A stretch of DNA of 64,000 bases from Paraglaciecola sp. L3A3 (GCF_009796765.1 NZ_CP047023.1:1285501-1349500), one strand, 5' to 3'; numbered from the stretch's first letter, positions 28,968-39,330 are shown. The notes: generated by a model not told the origin, from the sequence alone. Translations and numbers: made by a program.

Positions 28968-30368
28968 ATGTCAGTTGTAACACGATTTGCTCCTAGCCCC
29001 ACCGGCTATTTACATGTTGGCGGTGCGCGTACCGCACTATATTCTTGGTTATATGCAAAAAGCCAAGGCGGAAAATTTGTATTACGTATTGAAGATACAG
29101 ATATTGAGCGTTCTACCCAAGCTGCGATTGATGCCATTTTAGAAGGTATGCAATGGTTAGGATTGGATTGGGATGACGGGCCATATTATCAAACTAAACG
29201 TTTTGATAGATATAACCAACTTATTGATCAACTGTTATCAGAAGGTAAAGCCTATAAATGTTTTATGCCTGCTGCAGAATTAGATGCTATTCGTGAACAG
29301 CAAATGGCGAATGGTGAAAAACCTCGTTATCCTGGTACATGGCGTGATCGTACCGATTATCCTGAAGGACAACCTTTCGCTATTCGCTTTAAAACCCCTC
29401 TTGAAGGTAGTGTGACAATTAAAGATCACATTCGTGGTGAAATTGTTATCGCTAATCAAGAATTAGATGATTTAATTATTCGTCGTACCGACGGTGCCCC
29501 GACTTATAACTTTTGTGTGGTAGTTGATGATTGGGATATGGGAATTAGCCATGTGGTGAGAGGCGAAGACCATATTAATAATACGCCTAGGCAAATTAAT
29601 ATATTACAGGCTTTAGGTGCGCCTATCCCTGAATATGCCCATGTTTCTATGATTTTGGGTGACGATGGTAAAAAGTTATCTAAACGAACTAATGCGGTCG
29701 GCGTAATGGAGTTTCGTGATGATGGATATCTACCTCAAGCTTTATTGAATTATTTAGTACGTTTGGGTTGGTCTCACGGCGATCAAGAAATATTTTCTGT
29801 GGATGAAATGATTGAGTTGTTTAGTTTAGATGCAATCGGCCAGTCAGCTTCGGCATTTAACACAGATAAGTTAATTTGGTTAAATCAACATTATATTAAA
29901 ACGTTACCTGCTAGCGAAGTGGCTGAGCATGCTAAATGGCACTTTGCACAGCAAGGTATTGATATATCTAATGGGCCAGCATTGGAAGACGTGATTACTG
30001 CACAGGCTGATAGAGTGAAAACTTTAAAAGAATTAGCCTCCATCAGTGCATATTTTTATCAAGATTATGAGAACTTTGATGAAAAAGCGGCAAAAAAACA
30101 TTTACGACCCGTGGCAAAAGAAGCTTTATTGCTAGTGCAAACTAAATTATCTGCACTTTCTGAGTGGAATCCAGAAACAATTCATCAGGCTATTGATCAA
30201 ACTGCTGAAGAATTAGGCGTAGGTATGGGAAAAGTGGGTATGCCTTTAAGAGTTGCGGTGACAGGATCAGGTAATTCACCTTCTTTAGATGTGACCTTAA
30301 ATCTGCTAAATCAGGCTGAAATTGAACAACGTATAACCAAAGCGCTCAAATATATAGCAAACAGATAA
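28968..30368 (+). CDS. gltX: glutamyl-tRNA synthetase
   Basis: A 466-residue class I synthetase charging tRNA-Glu in the cytoplasm. The HIGH-type motif is in [14 protein letters not shown] (residues 9-22) and the KMSKS-type motif is [11 protein letters not shown] (about 236). RFEDTD-type LRIEDTD is present. Length is normal for bacterial GltX. A TTAGGAT ribosome site precedes the ATG. Two tRNA-Glu genes lie just downstream. It is the discriminating or non-discriminating type; the sequence alone does not tell me which. Confidence 0.97.
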   Translation: MSVVTRFAPSPTGYLHVGGARTALYSWLYAKSQGGKFVLRIEDTDIERSTQAAIDAILEGMQWLGLDWDDGPYYQTKRFDRYNQLIDQLLSEGKAYKCFMPAAELDAIREQQMANGEKPRYPGTWRDRTDYPEGQPFAIRFKTPLEGSVTIKDHIRGEIVIANQELDDLIIRRTDGAPTYNFCVVVDDWDMGISHVVRGEDHINNTPRQINILQALGAPIPEYAHVSMILGDDGKKLSKRTNAVGVMEFRDDGYLPQALLNYLVRLGWSHGDQEIFSVDEMIELFSLDAIGQSASAFNTDKLIWLNQHYIKTLPASEVAEHAKWHFAQQGIDISNGPALEDVITAQADRVKTLKELASISAYFYQDYENFDEKAAKKHLRPVAKEALLLVQTKLSALSEWNPETIHQAIDQTAEELGVGMGKVGMPLRVAVTGSGNSPSLDVTLNLLNQAEIEQRITKALKYIANR

Positions 30369-30385
30369 AATTTTTAAAAAAATCG

Positions 30386-30414
30386 TTGACATGAAAAGGG
30401 GAGGTGCCTAGAAT
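30386..30414 (+). promoter_or_regulatory. strong sigma70 promoter of the tRNA-Ala/Glu operon
   Basis: Consensus TTGACA (30386-30391), a 17-bp spacer, TAGAAT (30409-30414), then the GC-rich discriminator GCGCCCCGC, a signature of growth-rate and stringent control. Confidence 0.9.
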
Positions 30415-30476
30415 GCGCCCCGCTGTCACGGAATGACACCCAGTTATTCAAATAAGGCTTTAGCTTTAATTGATTA

Positions 30477-30552
<76 letters not shown>

Positions 30553-30703
30553 ATATCAAGGATTATTTACTACCACCTAGGCCAGTAAATAAAATGATAA
30601 GACAGATAAATGAATGCCTTAAGTGTTTTATTTATCGTAGACAATATTTTTAGTTGTTCGGAAAAGATAATGCCGCTTAGTTCGCAGGCTCACTTCTCCT
30701 AAC

Positions 30704-30742
30704 AACAATTTATCAAAGCAGAGCTTTGATAAGAAAATTGTT
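30704..30742 (+). other. leader hairpin directly before tRNA-Glu 1
   Basis: Outer stem AACAATT/AATTGTT and inner stem TATCAAAGC/GCTTTGATA; the stem ends one base before the mature tRNA 5' end. The equivalent hairpin before tRNA-Glu 2 has a different but still fully paired sequence. Confidence 0.75.
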
Positions 30743-30818
30743 GTCCCCATCGTCTAGAGGCCTAGGACACCGCCCTTTCACGGCGGTAACAGGGGTTCGA
30801 ATCCCCTTGGGGACGCCA
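30743..30818 (+). tRNA. tRNA-Glu (TTC), copy 1
   Basis: 76 nt with encoded GCCA; the anticodon loop CTTTCAC gives TTC. Identical to copy 2. Confidence 0.97.
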
Positions 30819-30972
30819 TATTGATTAAATCACAGGATGTGATTTAAGTGTCAAAACAAGGATTATTCATTACCGCCTAGGCCAATGAGTATATAGTTTG
30901 ATAAGAAGTTCTTTTTGTAGAGCATAAAAAGTTAGGTTACGCGATTCGCAGACTCATCTTTTCTTTACAAAG

Positions 30973-30996
30973 TTTATCGAAACTCGTTTCGATAAA
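30973..30996 (+). other. leader hairpin before tRNA-Glu 2
   Basis: A perfect 10-bp stem, TTTATCGAAA/TTTCGATAAA, with loop CTCG. It is paralogous to the hairpin before copy 1, with changes on both strands of the stem. Confidence 0.75.
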
Positions 30997-31006
30997 AGAA
31001 GTTTTT

Positions 31007-31082
31007 GTCCCCATCGTCTAGAGGCCTAGGACACCGCCCTTTCACGGCGGTAACAGGGGTTCGAATCCCCTTGGGGACGCCA
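31007..31082 (+). tRNA. tRNA-Glu (TTC), copy 2
   Basis: 76 nt with encoded GCCA and anticodon TTC. Its last 19 bases begin a 75-bp direct repeat that recurs 255 bp downstream. Confidence 0.97.
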
Positions 31083-31138
31083 TATAACGAAGCCGCTTAA
31101 GCAATTAAGCGGCTTTTTTATTGCCTGAAAGAAAATGA
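31064..31138 (+). repeat. 75-bp direct repeat, left copy (tRNA-Glu 3' end plus terminator)
   Basis: Identical over 75 bp to 31319-31393. It starts within the T loop of tRNA-Glu 2, includes the 3' CCA end and the rho-independent terminator, and ends at AAAATGA. Confidence 0.95.
31091..31119 (+). terminator. rho-independent terminator of the tRNA operon
   Basis: A 10-bp stem, AGCCGCTTAA/TTAAGCGGCT, with loop GCAA, then TTTTTT. A second exact copy is at 31346-31374 within the right direct repeat. Confidence 0.92.
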
Positions 31139-31318
31139 TGACCCAAGGGGGTGAGAACCCCTGTCGGTTCGACAAAAATGTCTGGAACATTTTTGAACGT
31201 GCTTTAGCACGGCCGCGAAGTGGCGAGGGCATGGATAGCCCGAGTACAAATGTCTGGAACATTTTTGAACGTGCTTTAGCACGGCCGCGAAGCGGTAAAA
31301 TACAAGGACGTATTTTAT
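31139..31318. repeat. 180-bp hairpin cassette between the direct repeats
   Basis: It contains a 46-48 bp repeat twice (31173-31220 and 31247-31292). Each copy folds into AAAAATGT/ACATTTTT (truncated on the left in the second) and CGTGC-TTTA-GCACG. The second copy is followed by CCGC-GAA-GCGG and AAAATAC/GTATTTT stems. No integrase or other plausible protein gene is inside. Confidence 0.8.
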
Positions 31319-31393
31319 AATCCCCTTGGGGACGCCATATAACGAAGCCGCTTAAGCAATTAAGCGGCTTTTTTATTGCCTGAAAGAAAATGA
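31319..31393 (+). repeat. 75-bp direct repeat, right copy
   Basis: An exact copy of 31064-31138. It carries only the tRNA-Glu 3' tail and the terminator, so it is not a functional tRNA. Confidence 0.95.
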
Positions 31394-31461
31394 CTGTGCA
31401 GGGTACATAAGTCGATACTCAATAAAATATAAAAAACCAATTAGTGTTAAATTTAATGACT

Positions 31462-31691
31462 AACCTGAGTTCTGGATAAGAAGTATCGTCCAATCTTAAT
31501 TTATCTTTACAATTCAATAACTTAATAATATTTACCCACTTCACCTCACATGAATGCTTACTCGGTGACGAAATTTTTGGGTATAGCAAGGCGGATTGTC
31601 GTACGTAATAACGTGTTATTGCTAGACAATCCAGCGCCGCTAGGCACAAAAAATCGTTATCGAGAGGTTCGGCTTATCCAGTATTCAGGTT
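31462..31691. mobile_element. MITE-like element, copy B (230 bp)
   Basis: Ends AACCTGAGTTCTGGATAAG and CTTATCCAGTATTCAGGTT are near-perfect terminal inverted repeats. The element is flanked by GACT at 31458-31461 and 31692-31695, consistent with a 4-bp target duplication. The inner hairpin spans 31593-31632. It shares ends and palindrome with copy A at 13347-13570. No gene is seen in 31394-31921 outside this element. Confidence 0.85.
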
Positions 31692-31817
31692 GACTAGCCT
31701 TTCTGTTTTGACGTTACTCACCCTTTATCTTGTTTAGCTTAACCTAATTGCTTTAGTAGTAATTTATTGAAGGCATGTTTTACACCTTTAAAATCTATTT
31801 CTGAGGGCACTTATTAG

Positions 31818-31846
31818 TATTGATTGGTGCTAGTTTCGTATATAAT
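31818..31846 (+). promoter_or_regulatory. candidate promoter of tgt-yajC-secDF
   Basis: TATTGA (31818-31823), a 17-bp spacer, TATAAT (31841-31846), about 75 bp upstream of the tgt ATG. Confidence 0.5.
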
Positions 31847-31912
31847 CCTTCGACTTTTATAGGTAGGGTGCTGCTAAAAACGTGTTCTACGTAAATTAGC
31901 TGTTTGCACTAG

Positions 31913-33037
<1,125 letters not shown>

Positions 33038-33079
33038 TAAGTGGTACTAATTAAAAAATAACTAACTAAAGAGGTAATT

Positions 33080-33418
33080 ATGAGTTTATTTATATCAGAT
33101 GCACACGCACAAGCTGCTCCAGGTGGCGCTGCAGGTGGCGGTTTTGAAATGTTGATCATGTTGGGTGTGTTTGGTTTGATCTTCTATTTCATGCTTTATC
33201 GTCCACAAGCTAAACGTGTAAAAGAGCATAAAAACTTGGTGTCTGCGTTGAGTAAGGGTGATGAAGTGTTAACCCAAGGCGGCATGGTTGGCAAAATTGC
33301 TAAGGTATCTGAAGAAAAAGATTTTGTTGAATTAAGCTTAAATGACAGCACTAATATAGTGGTACAAAAATCAGCGATTTCAGCTGTATTACCTAAAGGT
33401 ACTATGAAGGCTATTTAA
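33080..33418 (+). CDS. yajC: Sec translocon accessory subunit YajC
   Basis: A 112-residue protein with a short N-terminus, one membrane helix (FEMLIMLGVFGLIFYFMLY, about residues 23-41), the conserved RPQAKR after the helix, and a cytoplasmic domain (GDEVLTQGGMVGKI). It associates with SecDF at the SecYEG translocon. An AAAGAGGTAATT ribosome site precedes the ATG. Confidence 0.96.
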   Translation: MSLFISDAHAQAAPGGAAGGGFEMLIMLGVFGLIFYFMLYRPQAKRVKEHKNLVSALSKGDEVLTQGGMVGKIAKVSEEKDFVELSLNDSTNIVVQKSAISAVLPKGTMKAI

Positions 33419-33434
33419 GTCATTGATGTTTGAG

Positions 33435-33480
33435 GGGCTTAACTTTTAAAGAATTTTCTTTAAGATATTTAAGCCCTTTT
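33435..33480 (+). terminator. intercistronic hairpin between yajC and secD
   Basis: GGGCTTAA (33435-33442) pairs with TTAAGCCC (33469-33476), with a second inner stem and a TTTT tail. It may act as a weak terminator or a processing site that lowers secDF relative to tgt-yajC. Confidence 0.5.
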
Positions 33481-33505
33481 GTCATATAAACGGAAGGAAT
33501 TTTTT

Positions 33506-35350
33506 GTGTTAAACCAAACTCCGCTATGGAAGTACTTTTTGGTGATCTTTGTGGTCGGCATGTGTGCTTTGTATGCCTCTCCTAATTTATACGGTGAAGA
33601 CCACGCCGTGCAGATTTCCGCTAGTAAAAATGCTGTTGTTAACGAATCAACAGTGTCTCAAGTTAAAAGTGAATTAGCTGCGGCTAATATTTCAACTAAA
33701 AAAGTTGAATTTGAAGATGGGCAAATTTTAGTTCGTTTAAATGACTCTGATAGTCAATTAGTTGCCCGTGAAAGAATCGAAAAATCTCTTGGTGAAAACT
33801 ATATTGTCGCTATGAACCTTGCACCTGATACTCCTGAGTGGCTAGAAGCTCTAGGTGGCGTGCCAATGAAGTTGGGTCTAGATCTTCGAGGTGGTGTACA
33901 TTTCTTAATGGAAGTGGACATGAAATCAGCGTTAGAAAAGTCTTACGAAGATATGGTCGGTGACTTTAGAACTGCTTTACGTGAAGAAGGTATACGTTAC
34001 CGTACAGTTAAACAAATGGATGATGGTGTTGATATCTATTTCCGTGATCAAGAAACCTTAGACAAAGCGGATTTCTTCTTAAAAAATCGTAACCGTGATT
34101 TAGTGTTTAATGAAAAAAGTGGCCTAATTATTTCAGTCTCTATGTCTGAGCAAAAACTGAAAGAAACACGAGATTATGCGGTAAAACAAAATATTACCAT
34201 TATACGCAATCGTGTAAACCAATTAGGTGTCGCAGAACCTACAGTGCAAAAACAAGGTCCAGACCGTATTGTTGTGCAACTTCCTGGTATTCAAGATACG
34301 GCGAAAGCTAAAGAAATTTTGAATGCAACCGCCACTTTAGAATATCGTGAAGTGGATATTGATCATGATGTGCGTGATGCAATAAATGGTCGAGTTCCCC
34401 CTGGTTCAGAATTGTTACCTTACGAAAAACGTGGCCCACAACTACTTAAAAAGCGAGTTATCGTTAAAGGTAGTGAAATTATTGATGCTAATAGTGGTGT
34501 TGACCAAAATGGTATGCCTAAAGTATCTATTTCATTGAACTCAAAAGGTGGAGCTAAAATGCTTAACTTCACTAAACGTGCGGTGGGTAAACCTATGGCC
34601 GTGGTGTTCATTGAATATAAAGCTACGGGCGAACGTGATGCGAATGATAAATTGATATTTGAAGCAAAACGTAACGTTATCAGTGTAGCGACAATTAATG
34701 GTGTGTTTAGTAATCAGTTTGAGACGACTGGTTTAGATTCACCTAAAGAAGCACATGACCTTGCATTATTACTTAGAGCTGGAGCATTGATTGCACCTGT
34801 GCAAATTATTGAAGAACGTACAGTCGGACCCAGTTTAGGCCAAGAAAACATTGATCTAGGTATGCAGGCTATTATTTGGGGTTTTGTTGCTGTATTAGTA
34901 TTTATGCTGGTGTACTACAAAAAATTTGGTTTTGTCGCCAATATCGCTCTTACTTTAAATTTAGTGATGATAGTCGGTATTATGTCTATGATCCCTGGAG
35001 CTACGCTCAGTTTACCGGGTATGGCAGGTATTGTTTTAACTGTAGGTATGGCCGTTGATGCTAATGTGCTGATATTCGAACGTATTCGAGAAGAACTTGC
35101 AGAAGGACGTAGTCCGCAGCAGGCCATTCATCATGGATACGATAGTGCGTTCTCTACTATTTTAGATGCAAACATTACCACCTTCTTAGTAGGATTAATT
35201 TTGTTTGCTATTGGTACAGGACCAATTAAAGGCTTCTCCATCACTCTAATGATAGGTATCGCCACTTCGATGTTTACAGCGATCATAGTGACTCGTGCAA
35301 TAGTGAACGCATGGTGGGGCGGAAAACGCCTAACCAAGTTGTCGATATAG
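33506..35350 (+). CDS. secD: protein translocase subunit SecD
   Basis: I choose the GTG at 33506, which has a GGAAGG ribosome site and yields 614 residues, close to the E. coli length (615). A TTG at 33479 would add nine residues without support. One N-terminal helix is followed by a large periplasmic domain (LGLDLRGGVHFLMEVD near 140; GVAEPTVQKQGPDRIVVQLP) and five C-terminal helices (MTVGMAVDANVLIFERIREEL-type motif: GMAVDANVLIFERIREEL). It uses the proton gradient to finish protein export with SecF. Confidence 0.97.
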   Translation: MLNQTPLWKYFLVIFVVGMCALYASPNLYGEDHAVQISASKNAVVNESTVSQVKSELAAANISTKKVEFEDGQILVRLNDSDSQLVARERIEKSLGENYIVAMNLAPDTPEWLEALGGVPMKLGLDLRGGVHFLMEVDMKSALEKSYEDMVGDFRTALREEGIRYRTVKQMDDGVDIYFRDQETLDKADFFLKNRNRDLVFNEKSGLIISVSMSEQKLKETRDYAVKQNITIIRNRVNQLGVAEPTVQKQGPDRIVVQLPGIQDTAKAKEILNATATLEYREVDIDHDVRDAINGRVPPGSELLPYEKRGPQLLKKRVIVKGSEIIDANSGVDQNGMPKVSISLNSKGGAKMLNFTKRAVGKPMAVVFIEYKATGERDANDKLIFEAKRNVISVATINGVFSNQFETTGLDSPKEAHDLALLLRAGALIAPVQIIEERTVGPSLGQENIDLGMQAIIWGFVAVLVFMLVYYKKFGFVANIALTLNLVMIVGIMSMIPGATLSLPGMAGIVLTVGMAVDANVLIFERIREELAEGRSPQQAIHHGYDSAFSTILDANITTFLVGLILFAIGTGPIKGFSITLMIGIATSMFTAIIVTRAIVNAWWGGKRLTKLSI

Positions 35351-35360
35351 GAGTCTATTG

Positions 35361-36302
35361 ATGCAAATATTAAATATGAAAGAAACAGTGTCATTTATGT
35401 CACTGAAAACACCAGCAGCAATTTTGTCAATTGTGTTGATTTTAGGCTCTATTGTTTCTTTAGCCGTGAACCAACTAAATTGGGGCTTAGATTTTACTGG
35501 TGGTACACAGATAGAAGTGGGCTATACACAAGCGGCTGACTTAGATCAAATTCGTACCCAACTCGAAAACTCTGATTTTAAAGATGCCGTGGTACAGAAT
35601 TTTGGTAGTAGCCAAGATGTATTGATCCGATTAGCTTCTCGTGAAGGTGTTAAACCTTCTGAGTTAGGAGATGCAGCTCTTAAAGTGTTACGTGAAGCTG
35701 ATGCCACAGCTGAAATGCGTGGTAGTTCTTATGTTAGTTCTAGTGTTGGTGAAGAGCTGACAGAACAAGGTGGCTTAGCAATGTTAGTGGCGCTTTTGTG
35801 CATATTAATCTATGTTGCTTTACGTTTTGAATGGCGCTTTGCGCTAGGCTCTGTAGCTGCGTTAACTCACGATGTGATTATTACTCTTGGTCTGTTTTCA
35901 GTCTTTCAATTGGAATTTGACTTAACAGTACTCGCTGCTGTGTTAGCTGTCATTGGTTATTCACTGAATGACACCATAGTTGTATGTGACCGAATTCGCG
36001 AAAACTTTCGCAAAGTACGGAAAAGTGAAGCTGAAGAAATCATCAATATTTCTTTGACACAAACTTTAAACCGGACGATTGTGACTTCTTTAACGACTAT
36101 CTTAGTATTATTGGCTTTGTTCTTTTTAGGTGGTGCGACTATTCATGGTTTTGCAACCGCATTATTATTTGGTGTGGTAATTGGTACTTATTCTTCCATT
36201 TATGTGGCAAGTTTAGTGGCCTTAACCTTAGGTATAAGTAAAGAAGACTTAATGCCAACAGAGATAGAAAAAGAAGGCGCTGACCAAGACGCTGTGCTTT
36301 AA
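35361..36302 (+). CDS. secF: protein translocase subunit SecF
   Basis: 313 residues from the ATG at 35361 (AGGAG ribosome site; a TTG directly before it is not needed). It has six membrane helices and a periplasmic loop, with LDFTGGTQIEVGY near residue 45 and the RND-like motif VIGYSLNDTIVVCDRIRENF near 200. It pairs with SecD to drive late export. It ends the operon, 27 bp before a strong terminator. Confidence 0.97.
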   Translation: MQILNMKETVSFMSLKTPAAILSIVLILGSIVSLAVNQLNWGLDFTGGTQIEVGYTQAADLDQIRTQLENSDFKDAVVQNFGSSQDVLIRLASREGVKPSELGDAALKVLREADATAEMRGSSYVSSSVGEELTEQGGLAMLVALLCILIYVALRFEWRFALGSVAALTHDVIITLGLFSVFQLEFDLTVLAAVLAVIGYSLNDTIVVCDRIRENFRKVRKSEAEEIINISLTQTLNRTIVTSLTTILVLLALFFLGGATIHGFATALLFGVVIGTYSSIYVASLVALTLGISKEDLMPTEIEKEGADQDAVL

Positions 36303-36328
36303 TCTAAAAGAGTTAATTCTTGTATAAA

Positions 36329-36357
36329 ACCAGCATCAATTGATGCTGGTTTTTTTT
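36329..36357 (+). terminator. rho-independent terminator after secF
   Basis: An ACCAGCATCA-AT-TGATGCTGGT stem with an almost zero-length loop, followed by seven or more T. Confidence 0.93.
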
Positions 36358-36438
36358 GTCTGAAATTTAACTACTCATTCATTTATGTTCAGGTATATTT
36401 CTAATTCTATGAACAAAAAGTTTTAAGGACAAAGGTGA

Positions 36439-39330
36439 ATGGGTTTATCAATTTCATGTAGGTTAAGGTATGTATTTTTATTTATCATTAGCCTGCTGTT
36501 TATTGCTTGTACGACAACCAATTATGTTGCTGAAGAATCTAGCAAACCAATTCCGCAAACGTCTATTGTTAAAAGCCCTAACGATAATCGACAGTACGAT
36601 TCGATCATTCTTGATAATCAGTTAGAAATTGTTTTGGTATCCGATCCTAGTATTGAAAAGTCCGCAGTTGCTATAAGCGTTGCAGTTGGATCTTTTCAAG
36701 AACCAAAAGAGTTTGCCGGCTTAGCACATTATCTTGAACACATGTTGTTCATGGGCACCAAAAGCTATCCTGAAGTGGGTGGTTATGCTGAATTTGTCAG
36801 TCTCAATGGTGGGGTACAAAATGCTTATACTGAGCTAGATCACACTAATTACATGGTGGCAGTTAATAACGACGCATTTGAACAACTACTTGCACGTTTT
36901 AGTGGCTTTTTTTATGAAGCAAATTTAGACCCTAAATATGCAGATAAAGAGCGTCATGCGGTACATTCTGAATGGACCATGAAAAGTCCAAATGATTGGG
37001 TGATTTTAGAACAACTTAATGGATTAACACTCAATCCTAGTCACCCCATTGCTAGGTTTAACTGGGGCAATTTAGCATCATTAAAAGATAGTCAGACACA
37101 GAGTCTTCAAGATGCTCTAGTACAGTTTTATGATACTTACTATTCGGCAAATTTAATGAAAGGCACTTTAATAAGTGCATTATCCATTAGCGAAATGAAA
37201 ACATTAGCTCGCCAATATTTTTCTAAAATACCCAACAAAAATACAGATAGACCACAAATTATCACGCCCGTTATTCAACCTAAACATCTAAATAAAATTA
37301 TTCATTATGTACCACAGACTGATATGAGACAGTTGCAAATAAAATTTGTAATTGCCAATAATAATGATGAATTTGCTGTTAAACCGAATGGTTATGTAGA
37401 GTATTTACTGAGTAATGAGATGCCAGGTGCACTTGCATCAGTATTGAGAGATGCAGGATTTAGTGAAGCCGTATACTCAAGTTATGATGCAGACAAATAC
37501 CTTAATGCGGGGGATTTAACCCTATATATTGATTTAACTGAGAGTGGCGTTAATCACCGTGATGAAGTGATGGGGGCCGTTTGGGGATACTTAACATTAC
37601 TGAAACAAAAAGGTGTAGATAAAAAATACTTTAATGAAATTAAACAATCGTTGAATAATAGTTTTAGGTTTAAGGAGAAATCGAATGACTACGATTATGC
37701 TATGCAAATTGCCGCTAACTTACAAAATGTACCGGTAGAATATGTACTGAGCAGTGATTACGCATACCAAAGGTTTGAGCCCTCGGCTATTTATCGAGTA
37801 TTAGACCAGCTTGATTTGTCTAAAGCTCGAGTTTTATATATTGATAAAGACCAGCCCGTCGACAAGGATATGTTATTTTTCGAGGGACAATATTCAGTTT
37901 CGGAAATGACCCCTGAGATCCTAGAAAACTGGCATCAGCTCGCAGCTAATTATAATCTCAACTTGCCAAGAGAAAATAAACTGATGCCCTCCAGATTTGA
38001 GTTGCAACCAGCAGTCTTGACTGGTAAACCTAAACAGTTAATCGCCGAGCCGGGAGTGAGTTTACATTTAGCTCATTCTGCATTATTTGTGGAACCTAAA
38101 GGGTTACTTTTTATTGCAATGAATACTGGTTTGAGTAAAAAAACCGCCAGAAACCAAGTGTTATCCAATATCTTGAAACGGGGCCTCATGCAGCAGCTCA
38201 CAGAGTTACAGTCAGAAGCTTATATAGCCGGTATGGGACTTAATTTAGATATTATAAATGGCTTGTCTATAACGGTAAGTGGATTTACTGATCAACAAAT
38301 GGCTTTAATAGAAAGGTGTTTGCAGCAGGTGCTAGCATTTACATTAACAGAACAAGAGTTAGCCAATCATATTGCTAGTATTAAATCGGCCATTGAAAGT
38401 AGTAAAAAACAAATTTTGTTAGATCAGTTATTTCCAAAATATCGAAAAGTACTGAATTTAGATAATTACAGCGATAGTAAGATTTTACAAGAAGTTGACA
38501 GTATTACTTTAGAGGAATTAGTAAGGTTTAGGGACGAGTTATTAATAACGGCTAATGTGAATATTTTGGCATTTGGTAATTACAACGAACAGCAGAGTAA
38601 AGAGGTCGCAAATTTAGTGCTGGCTAATTTGCCAGTTAATCGTCAGTTTTCTTCCTTCTATTTGTCCCCAGAGTTAGCAGTAAAAGCTGGCCAAGTATTC
38701 AATTGGCAAGAAGATATTAATATGAGCGATGTCGCCATGGCAGACACTTATTTGATGCCCCTAAAATTAGCGGATTTTGCTGCGGCTCAGGTATTAAATC
38801 AAATAATCCAACCTGCTTTGTTTGAGCAGATCAGAACCGAAGAGCAGTTAGCATACGCTTTAGGATTTTTTAGTCAGAAAATCAATGAACAACTATTATT
38901 GGGATATTATATTCAGTCACCGGTGAAAGGTTTAGCCGATATATATGAACGAATAAAGCTTTTTAGAGCAAACTTCGTCGAAGACTTAATAAATATGCCT
39001 AGCAGTAAATTTAAGCAAGTAAAAAACAGTGTATTAGCTGAATTACAACAATCTGCAAAAAACCTAACTTCAGAAGTAGTTAGTGTGCTCGAGGATTGGC
39101 GCCAGCATAATTTTGATTTTGATAGTAAAGCTAAACTAGTTCAGGAGTTGAGCAAACTACAACAAGAAGACGTGATTAACTTGTACCGAAATATTGAAGC
39201 AGATGACACCTTTGGCCGTTTAATGCTGCAATTACGCGGTCATAATTTTGCCACTGAAAAATATGTTCATTTTGAAAATTCTCAGTCTGTGACAGATGTA
39301 GATAAGTTTCACCAAGACTTCGCTCAGTAG
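36439..39330 (+). CDS. M16 family (pitrilysin/insulinase-like) zinc protease, lipoprotein
   Basis: A 963-residue protein with a signal peptide and lipobox (LLFIAC, Cys at about residue 28), so it is probably anchored to a periplasmic membrane face. The inverted zinc motif HxxEH is H97-Y-L-E100-H101 within AHYLEHMLFMGTKSYPE. A downstream Glu for the third ligand lies in the ADKERHAVHSEW segment. Four M16 domains fit the length, as in E. coli protease III (PtrA). Later domains lack the motif, as expected. The role is degradation of small periplasmic peptides or proteins. It converges on the GGDEF gene with only 15 bp between. Confidence 0.9.
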   Translation: MGLSISCRLRYVFLFIISLLFIACTTTNYVAEESSKPIPQTSIVKSPNDNRQYDSIILDNQLEIVLVSDPSIEKSAVAISVAVGSFQEPKEFAGLAHYLEHMLFMGTKSYPEVGGYAEFVSLNGGVQNAYTELDHTNYMVAVNNDAFEQLLARFSGFFYEANLDPKYADKERHAVHSEWTMKSPNDWVILEQLNGLTLNPSHPIARFNWGNLASLKDSQTQSLQDALVQFYDTYYSANLMKGTLISALSISEMKTLARQYFSKIPNKNTDRPQIITPVIQPKHLNKIIHYVPQTDMRQLQIKFVIANNNDEFAVKPNGYVEYLLSNEMPGALASVLRDAGFSEAVYSSYDADKYLNAGDLTLYIDLTESGVNHRDEVMGAVWGYLTLLKQKGVDKKYFNEIKQSLNNSFRFKEKSNDYDYAMQIAANLQNVPVEYVLSSDYAYQRFEPSAIYRVLDQLDLSKARVLYIDKDQPVDKDMLFFEGQYSVSEMTPEILENWHQLAANYNLNLPRENKLMPSRFELQPAVLTGKPKQLIAEPGVSLHLAHSALFVEPKGLLFIAMNTGLSKKTARNQVLSNILKRGLMQQLTELQSEAYIAGMGLNLDIINGLSITVSGFTDQQMALIERCLQQVLAFTLTEQELANHIASIKSAIESSKKQILLDQLFPKYRKVLNLDNYSDSKILQEVDSITLEELVRFRDELLITANVNILAFGNYNEQQSKEVANLVLANLPVNRQFSSFYLSPELAVKAGQVFNWQEDINMSDVAMADTYLMPLKLADFAAAQVLNQIIQPALFEQIRTEEQLAYALGFFSQKINEQLLLGYYIQSPVKGLADIYERIKLFRANFVEDLINMPSSKFKQVKNSVLAELQQSAKNLTSEVVSVLEDWRQHNFDFDSKAKLVQELSKLQQEDVINLYRNIEADDTFGRLMLQLRGHNFATEKYVHFENSQSVTDVDKFHQDFAQ

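Noticed and set aside
31026-31262. 78-codon minus-strand frame containing GDSNPCYRRERAVS
   Set aside because: It is an antisense translation of tRNA-Glu and the hairpin cassette, a frequent false gene.
31419-31649. 76-codon minus-strand frame
   Set aside because: It lies across the MITE-like element copy B and has no ribosome site or recognisable features.
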